This document shows, piece after piece, positions 54,247 to 64,000 of a stretch of 64,000 nt of DNA. Made by a program: the position numbers and the translations under genes. The notes under the pieces were generated by a model, which saw nothing but the letters and a program-made list of their open reading frames with translations, did not search any database and was not told the origin of the DNA. The stretch covers positions 906,402 through 970,401 of the forward strand of contig OX422199.1 in NCBI GenBank assembly GCA_949130485.1. The letters run 5' to 3'. Origin of the DNA: Agelas oroides. Lineage: Eukaryota; Porifera; Demospongiae; Agelasida; Agelasidae. Each line of letters begins with the position of its first letter. Position 1 is the first letter of the stretch.

Positions 54247-56474
54247 AGTGATAGAGGGAGATGAGGGGAGATATTTGTTCTGAAGTTTATTTGTATGTGT
54301 ACTTTTCTCATTGTTCCCTTCTCCCTCACACCCCCAGCACCCCCACGTAAGCCTCTCTCCACAAGCCCAGCAAAGCCAGTGTCCGGAGCATCCCGGTTGC
54401 AGCGCAAGCCCCAGCAGGCTGCCTCACGTCTTCCCGCTGGTGGTCGGGCTGGTGGAGGAGGTGGGTTACAGAAGGCAGCGGGGGGAGGTGCCAGCGCCAG
54501 TGAACTCAGAGCTGCAGAGGAGGAGATCAAGAGATTAAAAGATCAGGTCAGTCCTCACATCTGGTCTTGTGTCCAGACTCTCTTACATGTGCCCGTGTGA
54601 AAGAGACGATATCTAGCCCCTCCCCCTTTGCGTTCTGTATTGAAAGAGAGGAATTATCTAGCTTGCATTACTGGCCCCTTTCTCCCTCATGTCTTCCGTT
54701 GTGTTCCATCGCTTGCATTACTGGCCCCTTTCTCCCTCGCGTCCTCCATTGTGTTCCATGGCTTGCATTACTGGCCCCTTTCTCCCTCGCGTCCTCCGTT
54801 GTGTTCCATGGCTTGCATTACTGGCCCCTTTCTCCCTCGCGTCCTCCGTTGTGTTCCATGGCTTGCATTACTGGCCCCTTTCTCCCTCGCGTCCTCCGTT
54901 GTGTTCCATGGCTTGCATTACTGGCCCCTTTCTCCCTCGCGTCCTCCGTTGTGTTCCATGGCTTGCATTACTGGCCCCTTTCTCCCTCGCGTCCTCCGTT
55001 GTGTTCCATGGCTTGCATTACTGGCCCCTTTCTCCCTCGCGTCCTCCGTTGTGTTCCATGGCTTGCATTACTGGCCCCTTTCTCCCTCGCGTCCTCCGTT
55101 GTGTTCCATGGCTTGCATTACTGGCCCCTTTCTCCCTCGCGTCCTCCGTTGTGTTCCCATTACTGGCCCCCTTTCTCCCTCGTGTCCTCGGTTGTGTTTC
55201 ATAGCTTGCCCCCTTTCTCCCTCATGTCTTCATAGGTTGGAGAGTTTGAGGTGTCAGTCCAGGGTCTAGAGACAGAGCGCGACTTTTACTTCAGCAAACT
55301 GCGAGAGATTGAGCTGATCTGTCAGGAGAACGAAGGCATACCCGTCCTCCAGCAGATCATGGAGGTCATGTATGCCACACAGGTACGTAGTATTATCAGC
55401 GATACACTTTGGGAGGGAGAGTGGAGATGGGTGTTTAGAAGTAAAAGCAGGGGTGAAGGACTGGGTATGTATGATTGAGAGAGAGAGAGAGAAGGAGAGA
55501 ACTGGGGGGGGGATAGGAGGAAAAGCAGGAGTGACGGACTGGGTAGAGGCATAGGGAACAAGGTTATACAATAGAAGTCACTTATCCAAACACGTTGGGA
55601 CCGAAGGGTGTTCGGGTAACTGAAATGTTCAGATAAGTGAAATCATACAGTAAGCATACATTATACATGTACAAGCATATTACTTTCTTTTTAATGCACG
55701 GCAATAAGTATCATTATTTTGTGTGTTTGGGTAAGTGGAGAATTGGATACCGTAAAGCGGGTATTTTTCGCGGGGGTGTAATTTTCGCATTTTTCGCGGT
55801 CGAGTGGGATCCGCGAACAATTAACCCGCGAAAATTTACAACTCGTATCCCCGTGCGTGTAGTTCTACAGACAGCTCTGTCCATGAAACACATTGCTGCT
55901 ACAATAGCCATACCGCGAAGACAGTTACCAAACTCCAAGGGCCCACTCTCCTTCTTGGTTTAGCCTACTGGTGTGAGTGCGCCTAGTCTCGCGTGAGCTA
56001 TATAGCCCACTTCCGCTGGCGATACTAGTCCGCATGCCGCTAACAAGTGCGTACATAACCGTAATACTGCACAACTTGACAATCGTTTCCATTGCGAGCA
56101 TCTCTGATAAACTATAGCTAGCTTACTTTGCGCTTGGTGAATGTATAAATGATTTCGAAATTCGCTTCCGTGAAAATTAAACCCGCAAAAATTTTCCGTA
56201 ATGCAATAGATCATGGTTCCGCGTAAATTTTGCCCCACGAAAAATACCCGCTATACGGTAACTGAAGTTCAGATAAGTGACTTCCTACCGTAGTGGTAAA
56301 CTAGCCTCATTCCGACGAAACGGGGGAGGCCTGGGAACGAGGCTAGTGGTAAACTACATTTATGTCCATTTTGTCCCCTAGGATGGGTTTAGCCCACCTG
56401 AAGGAGAGGTAGAGGCAGAGGAAGAGCTTCCTCCTGAAGAGTATGAGTACGAAGACGAACAAGAAGAATACTAG
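51006..56474 (+). CDS. MAPRE: EB1-type microtubule plus-end binding protein
   Basis: The protein tracks growing microtubule ends and recruits partners. The exons are 51006-51126, 52296-52334, 53411-53517, 54023-54203, 54338-54546, 55236-55382 and 56382-56474; all phases fit, for 298 residues. The N-terminal calponin-homology domain (1-130) shows [32 protein letters not shown] and the signature [16 protein letters not shown] Pro/Ala/Gly/Arg-rich linker follows. The coiled coil and EB homology domain (about 200-265) contain [19 protein letters not shown]. The C-terminus ends EDEQEEY, with the EEY motif that binds CAP-Gly domains. The exon 4 donor lies at the start of a (TG)n run. Confidence 0.93.
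53070..53380. mobile_element. Older TAGTCTCGTG-family element in EB1 intron 2
   Basis: The left end TAGTCTCGTGCCAAGACCCC and the right end GGGGTCTGGGCACTCATG pair imperfectly; GAGAGGGTCTGGTGAC is matched by GTCACCAGACCCTCTC. It ends 30 bp before the acceptor of the EB1 exon at 53411. Confidence 0.7.
53725..53945. repeat. CT-rich minisatellite in EB1 intron
   Basis: About five copies of a unit of roughly 33-36 bp containing CTCCTTCTCCCCTGCCCC, next to a run of 14 C. It is non-coding. Confidence 0.85.
54203..54243. repeat. (TG)n microsatellite at a splice donor
   Basis: A TG run that begins at the 3' edge of EB1 exon 4 and provides its GTGTGT donor. Confidence 0.85.
54660..55230. repeat. 50-bp minisatellite in EB1 intron 5
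   Basis: About eleven copies of a 50-bp unit containing GCTTGCATTACTGGCCCC and CCTCCGTTGTGTTCCATG. The central copies are identical, implying recent expansion. All three plus frames are open through it only because 50-bp units cycle the frame; it is not coding. Confidence 0.93.
56302..56345. mobile_element. 44-bp TAGCCTC foldback with 9-bp target duplication
   Basis: The left end TAGCCTCATTCC and the right end GGGAACGAGGCTA pair imperfectly. Perfect direct repeats GTGGTAAAC flank it (56293-56301 and 56346-56354). It lies 36 bp before the last EB1 exon. Confidence 0.88.
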
Positions 56475-57160
56475 AGTATACTGGAATATGCAGACATTTT
56501 GCTACACCTACTCATACACCATCATGACAGTGCCAGGTCATTTAAATTTTCATGTACAGTGCATTCAACTCGTTGAACAGTTTTTATTATGATATTGTGA
56601 AGATGACATGCTGCTTTGTTTGTGAAAGAATACTTTTTCACAATTTATAATTCTTGAGTGTATTAAATATTGCTGCTGCAACTGTCAGTGCTGTCCATGA
56701 GAAGCTTGTACCCCATAAGACCAGCCACAGGTTGTGCATGGAGTTCATTTTTTTTTGCGGCTAGCTGTGTGTTAGTTACTGCGTGGATATGGAAGGTATT
56801 CATAGAGTCCGCCACTGTGTTTCTTGCATGAGATAGCAGTCCCCATCTCACACATGCAAGCAAGTTAGCTATAGCTTCCACAGAAAGCGATTTGGAACAG
56901 ATTTGTAGTTGGTACATATTTCTCGACTTCAGTCTTTTCATAGATATTATAGACTAGTTACTAATCTATAATATCTATGGTCTTTTCTACTCAATTTTTG
57001 TGGTGAAAAAGCTGCAAGGTTGACATCACATCCCAATACAGCATCATTCCCATTCCATTCTGCTAGTTTACGTTCCGTTCCGCTAATTATCCATTCAGCA
57101 ACTCAGCCGGACAAAACTGATCGTTCTTTCAACTAGCTTCCACAATCGCGGTCTGGTGAG
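56475..57160. other. Intergenic region between EB1 and the selenoprotein
   Basis: It holds the EB1 3' untranslated region and the selenoprotein promoter. At 56940-56981 a palindrome (CATAGATATTATAGA / TCTATAATATCTATG) could form a hairpin. No other gene is seen. Confidence 0.5.
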
Positions 57161-60100
57161 ATGGCTACGACTGAAGAAGACCAGCAGATCACGGAGCAAG
57201 CGGATCCTTCCTCTCAGGAACAAAACGGACCCGCCAGCGAGGACGCTGCGCCCGAGCCCAGCTCTGGACCACCGTCTGATTGGATCGCATGGTTCAACTC
57301 AACCATTCAGCAGTACGACGCCACTTTCATCGTCTACTACCGCGGACTGTGGTGACCCTACTGCAAGGCTAGTAAAACCATGTATACTAGTAGAAGATCG
57401 AACGTTGTGGGGCGACAAGCAATAACTTTTTCTTTTTTACGTGTGTATTAAATCATCCAGATAGACTTGTGCAGCCTAACTGCAGCTGCTAGTGTCATTA
57501 GGCGCAGCGATCAGCTATGATGAAAGCCCCACCAAGATGGTAAAGGCTGAACCTTCCTATAATTAGGGATGCTTGTTCCAACTAGACAGATAATCATCAT
57601 AGCTGATCGCTGCGCCTAATGACACTAGCAGCTGTAGTTAGGCTGCACAAGTCTACACGTAAAAAAAAGTTATTGCTTATCCGAAATTTCGCGGAATGTC
57701 TCCAGACCCTCCAGAAGAAATTTCCACAGTTTTAATTTTTTTGGAATGCGAGTCATGCAAGCCACACCCCTACCAAATGATTGCCACGCCTCTTCCTTAA
57801 CACGTGCAAACCTGGCACCTCCCAAATCAGTCACAGTCAAAATCGACGTCAATGATGACGAAGCGAAGAGCTAAGTTGCTACAACAGTCTTCTTTCTTGT
57901 AGAGGCAATGGTCAGAGGCTACAAGGACATTTTCCTAGTTCATGGTTTTTATTTTTGCGGTTGCTGATCAATCCGTGACAATCGAGAAAATTTGCTCCCA
58001 GCGAAAATTTCCTGGTATACGGTGTTAGTATGGAGTGCGCATGAAACTGTAGGAGGATCTCCTGCTACCTTTGAGCAGACTGACTTCTCTTTCATGCTTG
58101 AGAGAAATTACTGCCTCCAAATTCCCATTCACAGGCACACTTCTGTAACGCAAGTTTCACATTCCTCTTTGTAAAATAGTGTGTATCTAGCAAGACTATC
58201 CCGCTCTCCTCCCCTTGTGACTTCCTGTAACATTACATCATTCTGTACTAGGTTTTAGAATACACACACACACACATACACACACACACACACCCTCCTC
58301 TCTGTATCTGCAGGGCTACCTCAAGGAGTTCAACGAACTCATTGAGGAGCTCCGGGGAAAGAAGGTGGGGATATTTGGGATCTGTGCCGAGGCACGACAG
58401 GAACTGGCCGACCAGGCTGTCAAAGACTGGGGGCTCCACTTCCAGGTACCTACCCTTGACCTTTTGACCTTTCTCACATAATTACACTTGAAACAGATGG
58501 TGGATGGATATTTGTTGAGCAGTAGGAAGACGACGCTCATTGGAGCATTAGTACAGTGGTAGAGTTTGTGAGCTTACACCGACAACGAGGCGTGTAGGTA
58601 AACATATTTGCTTCAGTGAGCTGTAGGTCCTGTTGAGACCTTGCGTGTTCTGTGAAGTGTTAACCAGTTCTTGCACTCATGCAAAACGAGCTTGCAAACT
58701 GTCCCGCTGTGTTCAAGCTTCTTGCTCTGTTTTGCCACTCAATGGCAGTGTAATTATTTGGACGTCTGTCCACTGTCAGTTTCATGTGTAGTTACACAAA
58801 CATTGCAATGTGTAAGAGACACATAAGGTCCTATTAACAGAAGGAAGCTTCTCTGCTACCAGCTTAGGATTGGAGGAAGACTTTTGCCTGTTGTGAAGAT
58901 GTGGAGGGTGTGTTTAGACCAACATCAGACCTTATCCACTACCACGAGTTGACCACGATAAACAAAATAAAACAATTGGCAGCCAATATTTACACTTGAG
59001 CCCACTCAGTAGGGCTGAGCCCTTATATCAGCCTCGTTTGGAACCGCTCCCAGGCCTTCACTGCCTCTAGACTGTCACTGTCTCCGGTCTCTGATTGCTT
59101 ACAGTATGCAAATACGGAGGGGAAGGGCCTGGAAGATCGGGTCATGTGCAGTGATGTCAGGTAGACAGAGGGTAGACTGTTAGACACAGGAAGGTTAGAC
59201 GCAGGTTCAGAGTTCTCCCATTCTACCATCCTTTCAGCACTCACATGAGAAAGATACCAGGCTCTCTCCTGTTTTACCATCCTGCAAGCCACAGAAAGCT
59301 GGGCAGTTATCACATGATCCTTCTCATTTTGTAGCTGGACACAAGGTTAACACGTTACCTTTCTTCTTCTGCAGTGTTTCTCTGACCCGACCCACGTCCT
59401 GCGAAACTACCTCTCCGAGGAGGGGCTCATCACGATCAGGATCTCTGGAGGGGAGAACGCTACCGACTCCAACTTCTACCAAGTTCATCCCAAGATCAAA
59501 CATTACAAGCACGGAGTGGCACAACCAGGTAGGAGCTAGCTCAGTGGCTTCTCAGCTGGGTCCTGCATAAGTGGAAAAAGGGTTCTCTATTACCAACTTG
59601 AAATCGAAAATAACTTTTACTAAAGGAGTCAGTCATCAGGGTGAAAGTGTATAGAGGTGTGAACAAACACTACTGTTTATGGTCATGCACCACTCAGTCG
59701 ACCTTTGACCTCCAATGAGGTGTATATCCTTAGTAGTGCATGGCTATAAGTATAGTGGTGTTCTGAAATGTCAGCAAAAATTTTTTTTGTTGTTTGCATG
59801 TTCACACTTTTTCACTTTCACCTTATGACAACTGGAGAAGCACTTGATTGAAATGTCTGGCAAAAAGTTTTTTTTTTTTTCATAATCAAGTTCGTAACAG
59901 CGAGCCTTCGTTCCATTTAGGAGATCCTAGATACGGCCCTGGTAGCAATTTCTCATCTTGTTACGAGGCTTCTACCCAGATTGTAGCTGTGGGGAAGAGT
60001 CTGGGTGGAGGGCTGGGAATTTTAACAAGGCTAGGTTGGAGCCTCAACAGCTCACACAAATATTTTGCACTTCAAGATGATGACAAATTAACCACATGGC

Positions 60101-61623
60101 GGTATTTGGCACCCCACCTTAAAGCAGTTGTGTAAACTTGTTACCTAGGCAGTTGCTGAAGAATGTTGCTCACACACATGAACAAACAATGAACCACATC
60201 TCTCTTAGTCAAGACCCCACCCTCTCACGAGGAAAAGGGTCTGGTGACCATTGAGCATTTTCTTGTGTGTGCCGAGTCAGCAGTCTTGATTCTGAACAAG
60301 CCAATGAAATAGCGCAACGTTGTACAAGCGTTGACACTAACCAATGAAATAGTGCTACGTCATAAAGATATAATCATTCACTTATTCGAAAATCAAGATT
60401 GCTGACTTGGCACAACCAAGGAAGCGCTCAATAGTCTGGGCACACTACATCTTCCTAAAATAGACCTAGGTGTTATACAAAGTCACCCACTGCGCAGGAC
60501 ATGATTTGGTCAATACCAGGCCTTATCAGCTGCGCTGAGGTGACTGGGGGGATGGGGACTGCTATCTCATGCACAGAATGCACTTACATGTACACCTTTT
60601 TAATTCTACATGCAGTGGGTGTTGCCTAGGTAACAAGTTTGTTAATGTTATTGTATCGTCTATTTCTTCTTCAGGCGTGCTATGTGTGAAGCCAGATAAG
60701 ACCGTGCTGTATGCCTGGGCCATCGACCCCAGCGTTGTGAGTGGGTGTAGGTGTGAGTAGGAGGAGGTGTGTGGGTGGGTGTGTATGCCTGGGCCATCAA
60801 CCCCAGCATATGTGAGTGGGTGGAGGTGTGAGTGTGTGTGTGGGGGTGTGTGGCATGTGAGGGGTGTGGATGGGATGTTGAGTTGGTGGTGGGCACATGC
60901 ACGATTACATAATATCTTCTGGTATTTGTTAGCATGGAGACAGAAAGCTGGGGTCAAAGGTCATGTGAGTATAGTGCCTGATCATGTGGTTGCTGAGTGT
61001 AGACATTAAAGGTTGTGGACTGTCCATTAAAGGTTGTGGTTGTGAGTTGTAGCACCTGACAGGACACGGCACCATGGTTGTGTTGTTTTATACTATCAAC
61101 AATCGTTGTGGAGACCTGAAAGGTCTACCGTGTCTGTACTTTTCCAGCTTCTGAGTCCAAAGCGATCAGTCTGAGAACGCAGCAAAGATAGAGTGAAGTG
61201 AAGATTTGGTAGTCGCTGGGAATCGAACCTGACTTGAGCTGCCAGGTCTTTGACCTGGTTCAATTTCTGCAACTACCAGATTTTTCATTTTCATTTTTTG
61301 CTGATATTGATTGTAACTGTTTTGTTACCATGGTAACTCACTGCCACACCTCCTCCACCTTTTTAATACTACCACTGGTACCACTGTTAACATCACAAAA
61401 CACACGTCTCCTCACATATCCACACCCACACCCTCATAACCCCCCCCCACACACACACACACTACACACACAGATGAACCTCGGGGGTGCATCCGATCGT
61501 CCAGTCCCTCGAGATATTTGGACCATTATTCAAGCCAAACTTGCCGACCCAGAGAACGCAGACAAGATTGAATACAATCGCATACGAAGACGAGGAGTGT
61601 GTTCTCTCTGCGCCATTTTGTAG
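57161..61623 (+). CDS. Peroxiredoxin-like selenoprotein (Sec-x-x-Cys) with C-terminal CaaX motif
   Basis: A thioredoxin-fold protein of the AhpC/TSA-related peroxiredoxin-like family, expected to act in thiol redox reactions. The exons are 57161-57367, 58314-58445, 59375-59528, 60675-60736 and 61474-61623, giving 235 codons with the TGA at 57353-57355 read as selenocysteine. The active site becomes RGLWUPYCKGYLKEF, where homologues have CxxC, so the TGA sits exactly at the first catalytic Cys. Downstream exons continue the fold (GIFGICAEARQELADQAV, RISGGENATDSNFYQVHPK, HYKHGVAQPG, VLYAWAIDPSVMNLGGASDR). Intron 1 starts with GC (AAG|GCTAGT), the only donor that keeps the frame and the KGYLKEF motif. 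The C-terminus RIRRRGVCSLCAIL resembles a polybasic prenylation signal. A SECIS lies 184 nt past the stop. The N-terminal 45 residues are acidic and disordered. Confidence 0.9.
57417..57679. mobile_element. 263-bp inverted-repeat element in selenoprotein intron 1
   Basis: AAGCAATAACTTT at the left pairs with AAAGTTATTGCTT at the right. The pairing continues through AGACTTGTGCAGCCTAAC and GCTGCTAGTGTCATTAGGCG. It lies about 50 bp past the GC donor. It is non-coding. Confidence 0.88.
60470..60555. repeat. GACCTAGGTGTTA / AGTCACCC repeat copy
   Basis: One of at least five copies of a family containing GTTA.RCAAAGTCACCCACTG and CAGGCCT.ATCAGCTGC. Others are at about 6686-6775, 25440-25490, 31306-31395 and, inverted, 62398-62500. 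Several are preceded by GAACCACATCTCCCT. It lies in selenoprotein intron 3. Confidence 0.7.
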
Positions 61624-61806
61624 ACGAGAGAACCGAGTGGATATTTCATATACGTGTAGATTACCGTTTTCAGATTGCCATGATAATTAATTTTAGCAAC
61701 CAACCGAGTGATCAATCTTAATCAAAAACAATCATGTTTCAGTTTCGTTATTAGTATGACTTGTTCTGTAGATTTTCTGTTGGTTGTACTTTGCACTCTG
61801 TGTCTC

Positions 61807-61855
61807 ATGACGAGGGACGCACTAAACCAGTTTACACTGGAGTGCTCCCTCTGAT
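61807..61855 (+). promoter_or_regulatory. SECIS element, type II form
   Basis: The core is ATGA (61807-61810) opposite TGAT (61852-61855). The helix between them pairs GAGGGA with TCCCTC and GCACT with AGTGC, with one bulged C. The apical AAA is at 61824-61826. A further small hairpin, CCAGT-TTAC-ACTGG (61827-61840), makes it type II. The spacing from ATGA to the As (13 nt) is in the normal range. It recruits SECIS-binding protein so that ribosomes insert selenocysteine at the upstream TGA. Confidence 0.92.
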
Positions 61856-62018
61856 GCTATTGTACACATGTTGCCATGGAAACCAGACAGTTGTCTGCAG
61901 ATCTGAACTTCATTAAAGACCAACCTTGTTACAGTAGCAGTGTAGAAATACTTGTGTCCGAAATTCCACGAATCAAGTAAAAGAGATACGTTATTTTCTT
62001 TCTTGGTTTGTGCATTAT

Positions 62019-62640
62019 TTGAAGGGCTGAGAAGCATAGTGGTCTAACCCACAAATGTTGAGTTAGCCCCCCCTAACATGGGGATACTCTTAAAATGCAT
62101 TTCAGAAGATGCTGAACATTTAGGAATTTGAAATTTCTGACCACATCTTCATATGGTATGTACGTTTTTTATTGCATATTTGCACAATTCATGCAATTTC
62201 CAGTACTTGATTTTGGGTTAGACCACTATGCTTCTCAGCCCTTCATTTGTGAGAATCTTATAATTTTTGAAGCCTTTGCTTTGGTGTGTGTGTGTGTGTG
62301 TGTGTGTGTAAACCATATTATTTGAAAGGCCGAGAACCGGGGTGGACCAATCCAAAAATCAAGTACTGGAAATTGCATGAACTGCACAAAAATGCAATGA
62401 AAGACCTAGTGCAGCTGATGAGGTCTGGTATTGGCCGAAACGCGTCCTGCGCATGCAGTGGGTGACTTTGCATAACATCTAGGTCTATTTTTTTTTAGGG
62501 AGATGTGGTTCGTTGATTGTTCATACAGTCATGCATACCCTATGAACATGTGGTCAGAAATTTGAAATACTTAAATATTCAGCAGCTTCTGAAATGTGAG
62601 TATTCCTGTGTTAGGGGGGCTAACTCAACATGTAGTGGGT
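62019..62640. mobile_element. Nested inverted repeats downstream of the selenoprotein
   Basis: TGAAGGGCTGAGAAGCATAG (62019 on) is the exact complement of a block ending at 62246. A second, wider pairing joins GTTGAGTTAGCCCCCCCTAAC near 62058 with GTTAGGGGGGCTAACTCAAC near 62612. Between them lies another copy of the AGTCACCC repeat family. No coding capacity is seen. Confidence 0.7.
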
Positions 62641-62653
62641 TATAAGCCATGCA

Positions 62654-62748
62654 TAGCCCCGTTCCCAGGCCTGCGCCCAGCTTCCCGTCGGTTGCAGTAC
62701 CGTACTGCAAGCGACGGGAAGCTGGGTGTGGGCCTGGGAACGAGGCTA
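62654..62748. mobile_element. 95-bp TAGCCCCGTTCCCAGG foldback with 9-bp target duplication
   Basis: Long arms TAGCCCCGTTCCCAGGCC / GGCCTGGGAACGAGGCTA continue into CAGCTTCCCGTCG / CGACGGGAAGCTG. The flanks AGCCATGCA (62645-62653 and 62749-62757) are identical. Confidence 0.92.
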
Positions 62749-63158
62749 AGCCATGCACTCTGGTTTTCTTGTATGCTAGCATAATTTCTGAAATAAAAAT
62801 GCACGCATGGAATGAAGTTGTAATGAATGACATATCTGAACCATGTTAAATTAATGTCTTGAATCTTGAAACCATGATTTCTGCCGCACCTGGCCTTCGC
62901 CGCCTCCTGACAATGACATCATACCACAAACAATACCACATCATACCACAAACAATACCACTTACTCCAGGACCTTGTTGCAGTATAATAATGCATTGGT
63001 TATTAATCTAGTCTCATTCCCAGGCCACCCCCATGTAGCCTGGGAATGAGGCTACAGAAGAAACATCATACTGCAGTTACTGTGTCCAAAGAGATTCATG
63101 CCAATATGCAGTTACATTACAATAATAATATACACACACACTGCAACAACACACTGCA

Positions 63159-64000
63159 CTAGGCGGGGCCACTGTAAACACTCGAGTTATTAATAGACAG
63201 TTCTGAGACGTGGCTAGTTCGCGACTCGGGGTTACTCTCAATGTCCGTACCTTGCTGCAGAACTCTGACCACCGGTGCATCGTCCAACCAAATGTTCAGC
63301 CCTTCCCTGGTACAAGAACACATACATTGATAATGTCGGTATATTGAATGCAAGCGTTTTGCAATTCGAAGCGTAGCCGTGAGATCTTGTACCCCAGCCT
63401 GTGTGTTTAGGAGAACGGAAAGTCCGACAAAATCCAGACCTCTTTGCATGATCTGATTTCGGCTTTGCACTAGAATTGCTAGACAGATGAAGAGAGGGAA
63501 AGAGTCGACAAACGGCACTTGAAGAGACCCTTCTCTCGTGACAGCTGGCGCTGATTGTTCGACTGACACCAGCTGAGAGATGATTTCCGAGTTCGCTTGT
63601 GATCTGGCGTGGTGGGGAATGGTGGAGGAGGTGGCTAGTTGCTCCATCGCATCAAAAAATGGAACAGGTGTGATCCTGGATGATGTAAACACGTCATCGT
63701 GCACAGACAATACAGCTGCATTATCTTGGTCTTCGCTGTCACTTAAAATCTGCTGCGTGTGACTGTTGAGATTGGCTTGGAAAGAGACGGGAAGGCTACA
63801 CGTTGCTAGGCAACCATTTGTAAGTATGCTAGAAGGATGAGCAGGTGATTGTATTGGTGTTGGTTCAACACTTTTGTCCAATCCCGACTCACTGAAACCT
63901 TCAGCCACACCCCTGTTAGCAAGTAAGTGTCCTGAACGTAGAAAGGGCCCATTCTCCAGTGAGGCTTCTAGGTTGCTAGGCCGCCTGCAAATTTTCGAAT
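63159..64000 (-). CDS. TBC1D25: TBC1D25-like Rab GAP, C-terminal part (runs off the window)
   Basis: Only the C-terminal exon is inside the window. TBC1D25 is a Rab GTPase-activating protein linked to autophagosome traffic. The part seen contains FFDAMEQLATSS, matching the DAVDHLATAS block after the human TBC domain. It then has the conserved C-terminal helix region FPLFICLAILVQSRNQIMQR followed by GLDFVGLSVLLN, matching FLCLAILLEHRDHIMRNGLD of the human protein. It stops at 63159. The catalytic Arg and Gln fingers would lie upstream, beyond position 64000. The exon may begin at an acceptor near 63915 (TTGCTAACAG). Confidence 0.75.
   Translation of the reverse strand, partial: SKICRRPSNLEASLENGPFLRSGHLLANRGVAEGFSESGLDKSVEPTPIQSPAHPSSILTNGCLATCSLPVSFQANLNSHTQQILSDSEDQDNAAVLSVHDDVFTSSRITPVPFFDAMEQLATSSTIPHHARSQANSEIISQLVSVEQSAPAVTREGSLQVPFVDSFPLFICLAILVQSRNQIMQRGLDFVGLSVLLNTQAGVQDLTATLRIAKRLHSIYRHYQCMCSCTREGLNIWLDDAPVVRVLQQGTDIESNPESRTSHVSELSINNSSVYSGPA

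Noticed and set aside
54567-55269. Frames of 170-220 residues over the 50-bp minisatellite
   Set aside because: All three plus frames are open because the unit length is not a multiple of three. The region is an intron of the EB1 gene.

Overview
The window reads as nuclear DNA of an early-branching animal, most likely a marine demosponge. The organism is inferred from gene content and was not tested by any search. In support, there are animal-type genes split by short GT-AG introns (ATAD2, ACOT13, a GAF-domain cyclic nucleotide phosphodiesterase, an EB1 protein, TBC1D25). There is also a eukaryotic selenoprotein with a SECIS element, and a beta-helix/multi-membrane-span surface protein of a kind that is numerous in sponges. 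Microsatellites, GA-rich tracts and small inverted-repeat elements are dense throughout.

Layout. At 0.5-0.8 kb there is an unidentified coding-like stretch. From 2.25 to 12.7 kb runs a minus-strand ATAD2 gene of 17 exons; every splice phase fits, but two codons read TGA. From 13.1 to 14.6 kb lies a minus-strand ACOT13-type thioesterase with a microsatellite-filled intron. A 1.4 kb inverted-repeat element follows (15.0-16.4 kb). A small minus-strand gene of unknown function (16.4-17.0 kb) sits head-to-head with a 20-exon plus-strand phosphodiesterase (17.07-25.13 kb). From 25.8 to 33.3 kb a WASP-like gene and a POT/SLC15-type transporter form a block that was duplicated; the second block keeps the transporter but only scraps of the WASP-like gene. 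From 33.45 to 41.65 kb lies an 8.2 kb element with long inverted ends. It carries an apparently intact 11-exon tyrosine recombinase gene, a roughly 127-bp hairpin array and a captured transporter fragment. From 44.1 to 48.1 kb is a single-exon beta-helix membrane protein, followed by a second WASP-like gene (48.8-49.9 kb), an EB1 gene (51.0-56.5 kb), a peroxiredoxin-like selenoprotein with a type II SECIS (57.2-61.9 kb), and the 3' end of TBC1D25 (63.2-64.0 kb, truncated by the window).

The host genes are ordinary cellular genes and are not an operon: chromatin (ATAD2), lipid metabolism (ACOT13), cGMP/cAMP signalling (the phosphodiesterase), actin (WASP-like), microtubule ends (EB1), membrane traffic (TBC1D25) and redox (the selenoprotein). 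The most notable observations are the selenoprotein with a C-terminal prenylation-type motif, the tyrosine-recombinase element bounded by TAG...CTA inverted repeats, the many tiny foldback elements with the same ends and 9-bp target duplications, and the minimal WASP-like proteins.
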